Positions 1 to 8,001 of a stretch of DNA of 25,446 nucleotides are shown here, piece after piece. Source of the stretch: Acidobacteriota bacterium. GTDB lineage: Bacteria > Acidobacteriota > Vicinamibacteria > Vicinamibacterales > UBA823. Position 1 is the stretch's first letter, and the number at the start of each line of letters is the position of its first letter. The stretch spans positions 1-25,446 of the forward strand of contig PBHT01000019.1 in NCBI GenBank assembly GCA_002720285.1, read 5' to 3'. Position numbers and translations under genes: made by a program. The notes beneath the pieces are model-generated. The model worked only from the letters and a program-made list of their open reading frames with translations. It made no database searches and was not told the DNA's origin.

Positions 1-299
1 GGCGTTACACTGATATTCTCAAAGACGGTCATGTGGGGAAACAAACCGACCCCCTGAAACACGTAGCCAATGTGCCGTCTCAACTCGTGTGCCGGCAGAG
101 CACTGATATCGGCTCCATCAATCCGCACCAAACCGTCGGATGGCTCTACCAGCCGGTTGATCATCTTCAGCGTCGTAGTCTTGCCACATCCCGAGGTCCC
201 CAACAACACAACCACCTCGCCCCGATTAGCCCGAAGCGAGAGACGATTAACCACGACGTGCTCACCATAACGTTTCGTCAGAGCTTGAAGTTCAATCAT
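1..299 (-). CDS. ABC transporter ATP-binding protein, osmoprotectant (OpuCA/ProV) type, partial
   Basis: This is the N-terminal 99 residues of an ABC ATPase; the rest lies beyond the left edge. The protein begins MIELQALTKRYGEHVVVNRL and has a Walker A motif GTSGCGKT near residues 34-41, followed by TLKMINRLVEPSDG. The Q-loop stretch is YVFQGVGLFPHMTVFENI. The TLKMINRL and QGVGLFPHMT strings are typical of the glycine betaine/choline/proline importers (OpuA/OpuC/ProV), so energising osmoprotectant uptake at the inner membrane is the likely role. Walker A has Thr where Pro or Ser is more usual. The start is ATG 297-299; I see no strong ribosome binding site. The permease and binding-protein genes would be expected to the left and are not visible, so the substrate is inferred. 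Confidence 0.85.
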   Translation of the reverse strand, partial: MIELQALTKRYGEHVVVNRLSLRANRGEVVVLLGTSGCGKTTTLKMINRLVEPSDGLVRIDGADISALPAHELRRHIGYVFQGVGLFPHMTVFENISVT

Positions 300-409
300 C
301 GGCGCTCACTACAATACGACTAGACCTGAGCCAAGATACGCAGCTGGTTGGTAGAAATCGGTTTTCGGGAACCGGGCGCCACGTCGAAGGACCCGACGGC
401 GGCATCTCT

Positions 410-459
410 AAAAAATAGTAAAAAGCCGAACGGTCAGGACGACCGGTTACGACCGTTCG
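410..459 (-). terminator. Rho-independent terminator
   Basis: Read on the minus strand, a perfect 9-bp stem CGAACGGTC / GACCGTTCG (arms 451-459 and 427-435, 15-nt loop) is followed by GC and a T-rich run including TTTTT (about 420-424) and TTTTTT (410-415). The upstream arm overlaps the last codons of the 63-aa gene, and its stop codon (447-449) lies in the loop. This marks the end of the minus-strand unit that starts with the MFS gene. Confidence 0.8.
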
Positions 460-638
460 ATCCATTCAACGAATCGCGGTGGGTGTTCATCGGCAACAAT
501 CATTACACGGGTAATCCTACCGCTCTCCTGAATGAGCTGCTTCGAACTCTCCCGCGCTTCGTCAACGGTAGAGTATCGCACGGCCACCAGCGGTGAGTTG
601 GTCGACCCCCCTCTGACAGTTGGAATCAGCTTAAACAT
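447..638 (-). CDS. Small hypothetical protein (63 aa)
   Basis: I do not recognise the family. The protein starts MFKLIPTVRGGSTNSPLVAV and ends RVMIVADEHPPRFVEWIERS. It is mixed hydrophobic and charged with no signal peptide or membrane segment, and looks like a small soluble alpha/beta fold. It lies 113 bp after the DUF3810 gene on the same strand, and an intrinsic terminator overlaps its last codons, which supports it as the last gene of that transcript. ATG at 636-638 is the first start; no strong ribosome binding site is visible. Treat it as probably real on context and composition only. Confidence 0.55.
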   Translation of the reverse strand: MFKLIPTVRGGSTNSPLVAVRYSTVDEARESSKQLIQESGRITRVMIVADEHPPRFVEWIERS

Positions 639-747
639 ACAGAGTCACTCAACGATAGATCATGGCCACCCGGTCCACACAGCCGACTTTAGTGTACCTG
701 ACGGACACCTCATAATATCGAGACTCTCGTATCATGTCGACCGCTTG

Positions 748-761
748 AGACTCATGAGTCT
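748..761. repeat. 14-bp perfect palindrome AGACTCATGAGTCT
   Basis: A perfect palindrome with no spacer, centred at 754/755. It overlaps the stop codon of the DUF3810 gene (752-754) and lies upstream of the 63-aa gene. It could be a regulator site for the small downstream gene or chance; nothing else supports a function. Confidence 0.3.
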
Positions 762-1840
762 ACTTCAGACACACGAGATCCGAGCACTAGATCTAAAACT
801 CTACCGTAGCTTGCTATTCCGCTCGATACGCGGTTGGCGCGTAGATAACGGTCGTAAACCCAACTCGCCTGGCGACGCACGACTGGCATCGATTGTCCAA
901 GTCGATCACGAATCGCGACCAGGTCGCGAGCTGGACCAAGTTGGAGTGCCGCCGTCACCTCGCTCCGTGTGTCAGTGTCCAACTGACGCATTAGGTACGG
1001 GTGGAGGAACAACCAAGCGCTGTACTGCACCGCTGCATCGCCTGATTGAGAAGCCAACCAAGCGACGAAACTAGCTTCAGCCTCATCAGCGTATCCTGCA
1101 AGATGGGCCCATTCATGAAGAACGATAAACGGGCGTTCATAGGGCAGAACGTCAGAATTAATGAGTGTCTCAAGTAGAAACGGATCAGTAAAACCATCGA
1201 TGGCAGCCTGACGGAAATAGAAGCCGAACCATGACGTCTTGGGACGCGCCAGTCGCGGCTCGGCGGACGCCGGTAGTTGCTCCTGTGCGTACCGGAACGG
1301 CTTGGCGAGCACCTTCGGAACAGATTCGAGCGTCGGCCAGGGCCTAGCCTGGGCCAACCCGTGTAGCCGGTTCAACCGGACAACCGATTCGCGAGCAAGG
1401 GTCTCGAGTGATGCCGGTGTGATGCGACTAGTGTCAAAGTCGAGCTTGGATTCAAGCGATTCCCGACGGTAGTTGAATCCCCAACAGAGCATAAAGACGA
1501 TATAGACAAGCGCCACAACAACCGCTACTTCCCGAATCACCACCAGAACGACGACCGTCCTACGCACCATCGAGGAACGTCTAAATATCACTATGCATTT
1601 GGCTATCAAAGCAACTACGAAGCCAATCACTAAGAAATCAAACAGAGCAACTGGCACCTGATTTGATAACGATGTAAACACTTGCTGAATAATCGGATAG
1701 AGGCCCCGGGAATAGGTACGCTCAACACAGGCTTCAGAGGTTGGTCCAACGGCAACCACCAGGGCCAATGTCAGGATTGTGAGGCGCCAAGCCAAGTGTA
1801 ACGGCCCCGATTCAGACTGAGAGTTTGTTTCCTGATCCAC
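752..1840 (-). CDS. DUF3810 family membrane protein with zinc-peptidase motif
   Basis: The 362-residue protein has three hydrophobic segments in its first ~130 residues (about 15-40, 60-85 and 95-120), then CWGFNYRRESLESKL and a C-terminal domain carrying HEWAH at residues 242-246, followed by LAGYADEAEASFVAWLAS. This is the DUF3810 layout: membrane anchor plus a gluzincin-like HExxH domain with downstream Glu residues that could be the third zinc ligand. Proteolytic activity and substrate are not established. The start is GTG 1838-1840, with GAGG about 10 nt upstream inside the end of the MFS gene, whose TGA is only 4 bp away. The two genes are therefore almost certainly co-transcribed and translationally linked. 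Confidence 0.85.
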   Translation of the reverse strand: MDQETNSQSESGPLHLAWRLTILTLALVVAVGPTSEACVERTYSRGLYPIIQQVFTSLSNQVPVALFDFLVIGFVVALIAKCIVIFRRSSMVRRTVVVLVVIREVAVVVALVYIVFMLCWGFNYRRESLESKLDFDTSRITPASLETLARESVVRLNRLHGLAQARPWPTLESVPKVLAKPFRYAQEQLPASAEPRLARPKTSWFGFYFRQAAIDGFTDPFLLETLINSDVLPYERPFIVLHEWAHLAGYADEAEASFVAWLASQSGDAAVQYSAWLFLHPYLMRQLDTDTRSEVTAALQLGPARDLVAIRDRLGQSMPVVRRQASWVYDRYLRANRVSSGIASYGRVLDLVLGSRVSEVDS

Positions 1841-1844
1841 AGCG

Positions 1845-3305
1845 TCAAATCCTCTGCGCCGTCTCTCCCGTTACACTCGCCACTGGAGATGCCGCCCCGT
1901 CGGGCAGTCTTTCCTGGGGTAGCCCTTTTGGGAACCAGAACGATGAGATGACTGCGGAGCCTGCCGCGAACGCCCCAAACATAAATACTCGCTGCAAGGC
2001 AGCGGTCAACTGTTGTGGGCTGGCATCACCGCCGGCAGGAAGTGACACAACCACAATCGCGCCCATCGTGGCTACACCAATGGCGCCACCGATCGATCGA
2101 GTAAAGTGACCCAGCGACGTCGCGATTCCGAGCTGGTTACGCGGTACCGCGTTCTGGACAGCCAGGATCAAGGTAAGAATGGTCATGCCCATACCCACGC
2201 CCATGATCGCAAGTACCGCGCGTATCATCCACATGGATGCCCCTATATCAATCTGCGATAGCTGAAAGAATCCAAAGCTCACACACGATAAGCCGGCAAA
2301 CACCATTCGCCGGTACCCAACTTTCATAAGCACGCGACCGGTAACAATTGACATCAATACCCACCCGAGGAGTAACGGCGTGAGCGCTGAGCCAGCGTCA
2401 ATGGCACTTCCACCCAACGCCGCCTGCACGAAAAGTGGCACAAATGAGATCGCGCCGAACATCGCCACGCCAACTAGGAACCCGCTCAACATCGCTGGCC
2501 CAATAACCCTATCCCCGAAGAGTTCAAATGGTATCAGTGGGTCCGCAGCGCGACGCTCAACATGTATAAACGCTACCGACAGTATTAAGGCGCCACCTAA
2601 GAGCGTTCCGAACCTCCCCCAAGCAAACCCTTGGCCACCGGTAGCCTGTCCAAGAGCCAATAACAGCAGTGTGACAGTGCCACTCAGGAGAAATGCACCG
2701 CGGTAATCAATGCGAGGCCGAGACGATGGGCGGGGACTGACGAGCGCACTACCAACAGCCACCGCGGCGATGAAAGCAAACGGGATATTCACGAAGAAAA
2801 CCCACCTCCACGACAAGGAGTCGGTGAGATAGCCTCCAACGAGTGGTCCGGCAATTGACGCGATTCCCCACACGCCACTAAAGAGCCCTTGAATCCTCCC
2901 CCGCTCACGCATGGTGTAGAGGTCACCAAGAATCGTCATCCCGAGGGGGAGAATGCCACCCGCGCCGATTCCCTGGATTAGCCTAAAGACGACGAGAACA
3001 GGCATCGACCACGCCACACCGCACAACACCGAACCCAGCAGAAAAAAACCTACAGCCCCCATATAGAAGAGTCGTCGACCGTAAAGGTCAGAAAGCTTGC
3101 CCCACAGCGGCACCGTAACTGTCGCTGCCAGAAGGTACGCCGCGAATACCCAGCTATATTGCGTGAGGCCACCGAGTTGCGTAACTACGGTTGGCATGGC
3201 CGCCGCGACGATCGTCGCTTCAATCGCAGCCAAAAAATTTCCGCCGAGGACCCCGCACGTCACAACCATCCGTCTGGTGATCCGCACGGAAAGTTTGTCA
3301 AGCAT
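1845..3305 (-). CDS. MFS multidrug exporter, DHA2 (EmrB/QacA) type
   Basis: The 486-residue protein is very hydrophobic and fits the 14-helix drug:proton antiporter DHA2 family. The loop 2-3 signature WGKLSDLYGRRLFY and the antiporter motif C region (SVWGIASIAGPLVGGYL) are both visible, followed by WRWVFFVNIPFA, a hallmark of the EmrB/QacA group. It probably exports hydrophobic or cationic drugs, or a self-made metabolite, using the proton gradient. ATG 3303-3305 gives MLDKLSVRITRRMVV with a short cytoplasmic N-terminus. It heads the unit MFS-DUF3810-63 aa. No regulator gene or membrane-fusion partner lies next to it, so its substrate cannot be inferred. Confidence 0.92.
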   Translation of the reverse strand: MLDKLSVRITRRMVVTCGVLGGNFLAAIEATIVAAAMPTVVTQLGGLTQYSWVFAAYLLAATVTVPLWGKLSDLYGRRLFYMGAVGFFLLGSVLCGVAWSMPVLVVFRLIQGIGAGGILPLGMTILGDLYTMRERGRIQGLFSGVWGIASIAGPLVGGYLTDSLSWRWVFFVNIPFAFIAAVAVGSALVSPRPSSRPRIDYRGAFLLSGTVTLLLLALGQATGGQGFAWGRFGTLLGGALILSVAFIHVERRAADPLIPFELFGDRVIGPAMLSGFLVGVAMFGAISFVPLFVQAALGGSAIDAGSALTPLLLGWVLMSIVTGRVLMKVGYRRMVFAGLSCVSFGFFQLSQIDIGASMWMIRAVLAIMGVGMGMTILTLILAVQNAVPRNQLGIATSLGHFTRSIGGAIGVATMGAIVVVSLPAGGDASPQQLTAALQRVFMFGAFAAGSAVISSFWFPKGLPQERLPDGAASPVASVTGETAQRI

Positions 3306-3455
3306 CTGCTAACCGCCGACACAATCGATCACTGCCCATCCCAATCCTTGGAGAAATCGGCATCTGAAGGGTCATTAATTCACGGTGTATCACCATCAAC
3401 ACCCTAATGGTAAGCTGATCCCTCTTGCCAATCTAGAGCCGCACCTCGGGAAGAT

Positions 3456-3484
3456 TTGGTGTCCGAGCCAACGCAGGATAGGAT
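3456..3484 (+). promoter_or_regulatory. Candidate sigma-70-type promoter for yggX
   Basis: TTGGTG (3456-3461), a 17-bp spacer and TAGGAT (3479-3484) precede the yggX start by 17 bp. Matches to consensus are 3/6 and 4/6, so this is suggestive only. Initiation here would leave a short leader holding the GAGGAG ribosome binding site at 3491-3496. Confidence 0.35.
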
Positions 3485-3501
3485 CACTGCGAGGAGTTGG
3501 A

Positions 3502-3801
3502 ATGTCTACTGAAGAAAAAGCTGCTGGTCGAACGGTACATTGCGTTAAGTTGCAGAAAGATCTGCCTGGCCTCACAGAGTCTCCTTGGCCCGGTGAACTA
3601 GGCAAACGGGTCTACGAGAACGTCTCCGCTGAAGCGTGGAAACTCTGGGAAGAACGAATGAAGATGATTCTCAACGAATACCGACTGATGCCCTGGCAAA
3701 AGGAAGCCCAAGAACTGGTCGCTAAACAAATGGAGGAATTCTTTTTCGGTGAAGGCTCAGCCCTTCCACCAGATTTCGTCCCAGAACAAAGTAAGGCTTA
3801 G
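3502..3801 (+). CDS. yggX: YggX-like Fe(2+)-trafficking / oxidative damage protection protein
   Basis: The 99-residue protein matches the YggX family: N-terminal TVHCVKLQKDLPGL with the conserved Cys, then the signature WPGELGKRVYENVSAEAW, LWEERMKMILNEYRL and a C-terminal MEEFFFG region. E. coli YggX is a cytoplasmic protein of about 91 residues that protects Fe-S clusters from oxidation and is thought to handle labile iron. The reading frame is open further upstream (to 3385), but ATG 3502-3504 has GAGGAG 5 nt upstream and gives the family's usual N-terminus, so I chose it. The gene stands alone between divergent and convergent minus-strand units. Confidence 0.93.
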   Translation: MSTEEKAAGRTVHCVKLQKDLPGLTESPWPGELGKRVYENVSAEAWKLWEERMKMILNEYRLMPWQKEAQELVAKQMEEFFFGEGSALPPDFVPEQSKA

Positions 3802-3847
3802 GCCTCTCTTCACCTGCCGCTTCTCGATCGCACCCACTTAGTTCTTC

Positions 3848-5113
3848 CTACAGCAGCGGAATTTCTCTATCAACTTCAAAATGGAGCTGCTGGTGCGCCT
3901 GACGTACGGCGGCGATTACATCTTTGGACGTTTGTCCTCGAGCGAAAATGAAACCCAAATAGCTTGCACCTTCAGGTAGTGGTACAAGCTGCTGCCCTAA
4001 CTTGGCAGTGATGATTACATCGTCAACCCCTTCTACTGCTCTCGCTAGTTCCATACCAACTACTCCCCTCAAATGACCGCTGCACGGAATAGGGATCATC
4101 ATTACTGCCGATGCTCCAGGCGCACAGTCAAACGTACACCCGGCTTCGCCTACGGCTTGCCGGAGCAGCACTTCTTCATACTGGCAGGAATGCCCCGTGG
4201 AATCCGTGCACTGAAGCACCTTGGCACAAAGCCCACCGATCGGTCGTGCCGCAACTTCCAAAACGACAGGTCCGTGCGCGTCAAAACGACACTCGGCGTG
4301 GACTGGACCATGACGGAGTCCAAGCGCACGAACAGCTTCTGCGACTGCATATTCAACCGACGACCGTTCATCAGAGCTCAGTTCTGTGGGCCTTGCGTAG
4401 ATCGTTTCCTCAAAGAACGGCCCTTCAAGCGCGTCGGGTTTATCAAAGATGGTCATCACGTGGAGCCGTCCGTCGCTGACTAAACCTTCAACCGCATACT
4501 CAGCGCCGTCGATGTATTCCTCAATCAGCACCAACTCGTTTGATGGATCGCGAAGTGCACGCAAGTCTGGCCTTGACAACATTTGAGCAACCCGTGCTAT
4601 TGCAACATCAAGTTCCTTTTTATCATTGGCGCGGATCACTCCTCGGCTACCCGACAACGTGAGCGGCTTTACAACCCTGGGAAAACCGAACGGTAACGCA
4701 GGACAGCGCTCAATCTGCTCAAGTCGCAGCACGTGAAAAGCCGGCACCCGAAGTCCTTCGCGGGACAAACATTGCCGATAGCGAAGTTTGCTGGCCGCCA
4801 GACGAGCGCCGGCTGCACCGTGGCATGGCAATGCTAACGCCTCAGCTACCATCGATGCCAAAATCGTCGGGCGATCACCAACAGCTATCACCCCTGTCAC
4901 CGGACGTCCGGCGGTCGCATCCAGGACACGCTGAAGCGACATTCTTTCGTTGTGAAACTCCACCGGGATTGCTTCATCCCGCCACGGATCGTCAAGGGTG
5001 TGGCATCGATCCGTTGCAAAAGCAAGGTCAAAACCTAGTCGTTCAGCAGCATCGGCGAACGCCCGCACTTGATAGCTGGTCGTCGTAGCGAATAGAAGTA
5101 TTCGTGACATCAC
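3848..5113 (-). CDS. ATP-grasp ligase paired with CUAEP radical SAM selenoprotein
   Basis: The 421-residue protein has ATP-grasp architecture: a Rossmann-like pre-grasp domain (about 1-110, starting SRILLFATTTSYQVRAFADA), an ATP-binding region with FPRVVKPLTLSGSRGVI, LVLIEEYIDGAEYAVEGLV, and the metal-binding end VVLEVAARPIGGLC. It resembles carboxylate-amine ligases of the biotin carboxylase/L-amino acid ligase group, which join a carboxylate to an amine or other nucleophile through an acylphosphate. The real substrates are unknown. The start is GTG 5111-5113 or the adjacent ATG 5108-5110. It begins only about 21 bp after the recoded end of the radical SAM gene, so the two products likely act in one pathway. 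Confidence 0.88.
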   Translation of the reverse strand: MMSRILLFATTTSYQVRAFADAAERLGFDLAFATDRCHTLDDPWRDEAIPVEFHNERMSLQRVLDATAGRPVTGVIAVGDRPTILASMVAEALALPCHGAAGARLAASKLRYRQCLSREGLRVPAFHVLRLEQIERCPALPFGFPRVVKPLTLSGSRGVIRANDKKELDVAIARVAQMLSRPDLRALRDPSNELVLIEEYIDGAEYAVEGLVSDGRLHVMTIFDKPDALEGPFFEETIYARPTELSSDERSSVEYAVAEAVRALGLRHGPVHAECRFDAHGPVVLEVAARPIGGLCAKVLQCTDSTGHSCQYEEVLLRQAVGEAGCTFDCAPGASAVMMIPIPCSGHLRGVVGMELARAVEGVDDVIITAKLGQQLVPLPEGASYLGFIFARGQTSKDVIAAVRQAHQQLHFEVDREIPLL

Positions 5114-5134
5114 TGCTTAGCTTCGTCGCAACAG

Positions 5135-6520
5135 CTAGAAGAGCGCGAACTGCTCCTCAGTCGGTTCAGCTCAGCAATACCAAGGTTCATTAAGGTAAGG
5201 GATTGCCACACGAGCCTGGGTATTCCTCGCGAGTGGTGGGCAGTGCAATACAGCCCGTTCGTGCGCTAGTGTCCAAATCTCCTCAAAGATCGCGCGCCGA
5301 GATGCCGTCCCGTGTTGACCGACCAAGGCAATCACCTCGGCTTGGAGTGCATCGACACGGGGGTCCGCATGACACCAAGAATAGGAAAGCATGTTCTTGT
5401 CGAACTCTCCTACAACCTCAGCCACCTCTTTATGGGTAAGCAAACTTGACCCTTCAGGTAGTAATAAGCGGATAGCCAGTTGGATCGGGGCGACTGCATC
5501 GACGAGATCGAGTGAAGCAATGGCCTGAAGATACGCGCAGTAGCTCTCAAGTGTCGTCCACGGCGTGAACGCTACAAACGTTGGTGTTAGAACGAGTCCC
5601 GCCGTTCGGCATGAGGCTACGGCTCGCGCAATGTCTTGTGAAGAGTGTCCTTTGTTGAGAATTTCTAGAACATGATTGTCAAAAGATTCAACCGCACTCG
5701 TAACAAACGCACATCCTGTATCGCGTAGCGTTGCTAGATACTTAGCGTGAGCCAGTAAATGTTCAACCTTGATCGTCACGTCATAGGTAAGGTCAGGATA
5801 CGTATCAGCTAAACGCTGGACGACTTCAATAGCGTGAACTGGGCCATTGAAAAAATCAGGGTCTCCAAAGGTGATGTGACGAACGCCCATTTCAACTTGA
5901 TTTCCGATGTCGGCCAGAACAATGTTGATTGGCACGACCCTAAACCGCCCCTTGTAGACCGGGACGATCGGACAATGCCGACACGTATGCCTGCAACCGC
6001 GGCTAGCTTCTGTGTATCCGACACATCTAGTCGACCCGGTTGAATCGTGTAAGGTGGCGTAGCTCGTGGGCGGCGGTAACCCCCGTCGGTCCGGGACCTT
6101 GAACGCAAGATGCGGTAGCGCAGTGTCCGCGATAGGCTGCGGTGGTGGCGTGCCTTCCCTCAAAGCGATCGCCAGCGCTTCTAGGTCTGATTCAAATTCG
6201 GCACCAAGTACTGAGTGCGCTCCGAGGTCACGTAGGAGCGACTCGTTGAGCATCGCGTAGAGCCCATAGCCGCACAGGTGTGCCGACGGATTGAGACTGC
6301 GAATCTTTCTGATCACCGGTACCGCAAGCCGCGTCGCCATATGCATTGGTAGAAAAAAGGCCACTAACTGGGCCTGTGTAACTGAGTCGTCCCGTAACCG
6401 CTCACGGGCCAGATCGACACACGTTACTTCGACACCTGCATTACGTAGCCAAGCTGCTGGCGAAGCTAGGCCAAACGGCTGCCGGCCCATCTCATAGGTC
6501 GCAATCAAGAGTGCACGCAT
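5135..6520 (-). CDS. B12-binding radical SAM selenoprotein, CUAEP tail (UGA recoded as Sec)
   Basis: The N-terminal ~120 residues resemble a cobalamin-binding domain. The radical SAM cluster motif CRHTCRHC supplies Cys176, Cys180 and Cys183. The frame reaches TGA at 5171-5173 after NEPWYC. Reading through adds Sec450-AEPTEEQFALF before TAG (5135-5137), giving 461 residues and a Cys-Sec-Ala-Glu-Pro tail. That is the defining tail of the family NCBI names CUAEP/CCAEP-tail radical SAM (seleno)protein, whose function is unknown to me. A possible SECIS hairpin follows the TGA. I chose ATG 6518-6520 (MRALLIATYEMG) over an upstream TTG at 6532; neither has a strong ribosome binding site. Family assignment is firm. 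Sec insertion is inferred from the tail match, since no sel genes are in the window. Confidence 0.88.
5141..5173 (-). promoter_or_regulatory. Candidate bacterial SECIS element following the Sec UGA
   Basis: The mRNA immediately after the UGA can fold. One option is GAGC/GCUC (5172-5169 with 5144-5141) plus GAAC/GUUC (5167-5164 with 5150-5147), closing a 13-nt loop. The other is an upper stem ACUG/CAGU (5161-5158 with 5152-5149) around the loop AGGAG, 13 nt after the UGA. The loop has a G in its first two positions, as expected of bacterial SECIS loops that bind SelB. The stems are short, so the exact fold is uncertain. Confidence 0.5.
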
Positions 6521-6556
6521 AATCAAAGTCAATTATTGATTAATTTAGCGCTTGCC

Positions 6557-7975
6557 TCAGGATGGCGCAGGAAAATCGGTCGTGCTTGGTCGTACAGTCA
6601 AACCCACAACCACGAGCGCTAGAATTGATAGAGTCAGGGCTGGATAGACCGTCTCAAGACCGAGCGGATACTCCGGGACACCATCAACACTGTGCCGCAG
6701 ACCGACGATCTCCCAAACTAACGTGGTAGTCATACCTACGAGAATCGACCACACGCCTGCGGAACGTGGTATGCGCGGCCAGACCAGTGCGCCGAGCAAA
6801 GCCGGCGTAATGCCAGCCCCGTACATTGTGTAAGCCCAAAGCGCCATCGCCAAAATTGACGGAAAAAAGCTTCCGATCACGTAACCGACGCACCCCAATA
6901 CCACTACAACCAGTCGGGTGTAAAACAATAGCTGTCGGTCAGCGACCTTTGGATTTATAAAGCGCTGATAGACGTCACGCATCAAATTCGTTGCAGGCGT
7001 CAGGAGAAAGCTGTTGGCAGTGGAAACGATTATCGCCGCAGCCCCACAAACAAGTAGCACCCCAATGCCCGTCGGTAGAACTTGCAGTGCAACATTGATC
7101 ACGACCGATTCTGAACCCTCGGGACTCAGACCTGGCACAACAACGCTACCGAGTACACCAACCGAGTCAATTAACGTCTCGACGACGATCGTGCCAACAA
7201 TCCAACCAATCACCGCTAGGCGGGCCGCTCGCTCGCTTTTTGCAGAAAAAAACTTCTGGTACATATTCGCTTCACCGAGAAGCAAGAACAACGTTGGAAA
7301 AAAAAGCGCTAAAGCCGCCTGCGGCGATAGTTCACCAAACAATGCGACATGCTCTGGTTGCAGCGATGAGAAGGTCGTTGCAAGTCCGCCACCATCAGAC
7401 ACGAGGAAAACCACCGCTAGGACTACACTCACTACCATCATCACGCCATTCCCAACATCGAGATAAGCAATCGACAGCATTCCTGCTAAGGCGGTGTAAG
7501 TGACGCAGAATGCGGCGGTCATCAGTGCACCGGTCGCCGGTTCAATACCAGCCACCAATTCCAGAAGTTTTCCGCCTGCGCGGAACTGATAGGCCGCAAT
7601 GGTCGTATAGGCCATTACCGTTGTAAGAGCACCAAGAAGGCGAGCGGTCGGCCCATACCGTAATTCGAGGATGTCCGGAACAGTGTACTGCGCGAGCCGG
7701 CGCACGCGAGGGGCAATGAAATAGACCAATGCGATACCGACCCAAGCTCCAGCTGACTGCCATAGTGCGGGGAACCCTACCCGGTAGCCCAAACCAGCAC
7801 CGGCGAATAGACTGCCAGAGCCGATCCATGTAGCAAGAAGGGTGAAGACAAGCACACGAGCTGGTAAAGCGCGGTTGGCAATCAGAAAGTCATCGGCCGT
7901 ATGCACCTGACGACTCTTCCAGGAACCAACGACAACTAGCGCGGCGAGATAAATAATTATGGCGCTCAGAAACAT
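6557..7975 (-). CDS. Sodium:solute symporter family (SSS) transporter
   Basis: The 472-residue protein is strongly hydrophobic with about 13 predicted helices, the usual SSS/LeuT-fold count. The N-terminus has the family layout: a first helix, then SRQVHTADDFLIANRALPARV and LATWIGSGSLFAGAGLGYRVG, followed by a conserved helical core. Such proteins couple sodium flux to uptake of sugars, amino acids, organic acids or vitamins. ATG 7973-7975 is the natural start. The stop is 36 bp before the radical SAM start on the same strand, so the symporter probably heads the operon symporter-radical SAM-ATP-grasp and may import that pathway's substrate. The substrate cannot be read from sequence. Confidence 0.92.
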   Translation of the reverse strand: MFLSAIIIYLAALVVVGSWKSRQVHTADDFLIANRALPARVLVFTLLATWIGSGSLFAGAGLGYRVGFPALWQSAGAWVGIALVYFIAPRVRRLAQYTVPDILELRYGPTARLLGALTTVMAYTTIAAYQFRAGGKLLELVAGIEPATGALMTAAFCVTYTALAGMLSIAYLDVGNGVMMVVSVVLAVVFLVSDGGGLATTFSSLQPEHVALFGELSPQAALALFFPTLFLLLGEANMYQKFFSAKSERAARLAVIGWIVGTIVVETLIDSVGVLGSVVVPGLSPEGSESVVINVALQVLPTGIGVLLVCGAAAIIVSTANSFLLTPATNLMRDVYQRFINPKVADRQLLFYTRLVVVVLGCVGYVIGSFFPSILAMALWAYTMYGAGITPALLGALVWPRIPRSAGVWSILVGMTTTLVWEIVGLRHSVDGVPEYPLGLETVYPALTLSILALVVVGLTVRPSTTDFPAPS

Positions 7976-8001
7976 AAATGGTCGCGTGTTGACCTAGAGA
8001 T

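Noticed and set aside
751..754. Possible Sec read-through at the DUF3810 TGA
   Set aside because: I translated past the TGA; the extension has no recognisable motif, and the protein is complete for its family.
532..1074. Long plus-strand frame (180 codons) opposite DUF3810
   Set aside because: It overlaps the end of the DUF3810 gene and the 63-aa gene and has no ribosome binding site or recognisable domain; it looks like an antisense shadow.
6521..6532. TTG start for the radical SAM gene (four extra residues)
   Set aside because: ATG at 6520 gives the typical N-terminus for this family (MRALLIATYEMG) and the TTG has no ribosome binding site.
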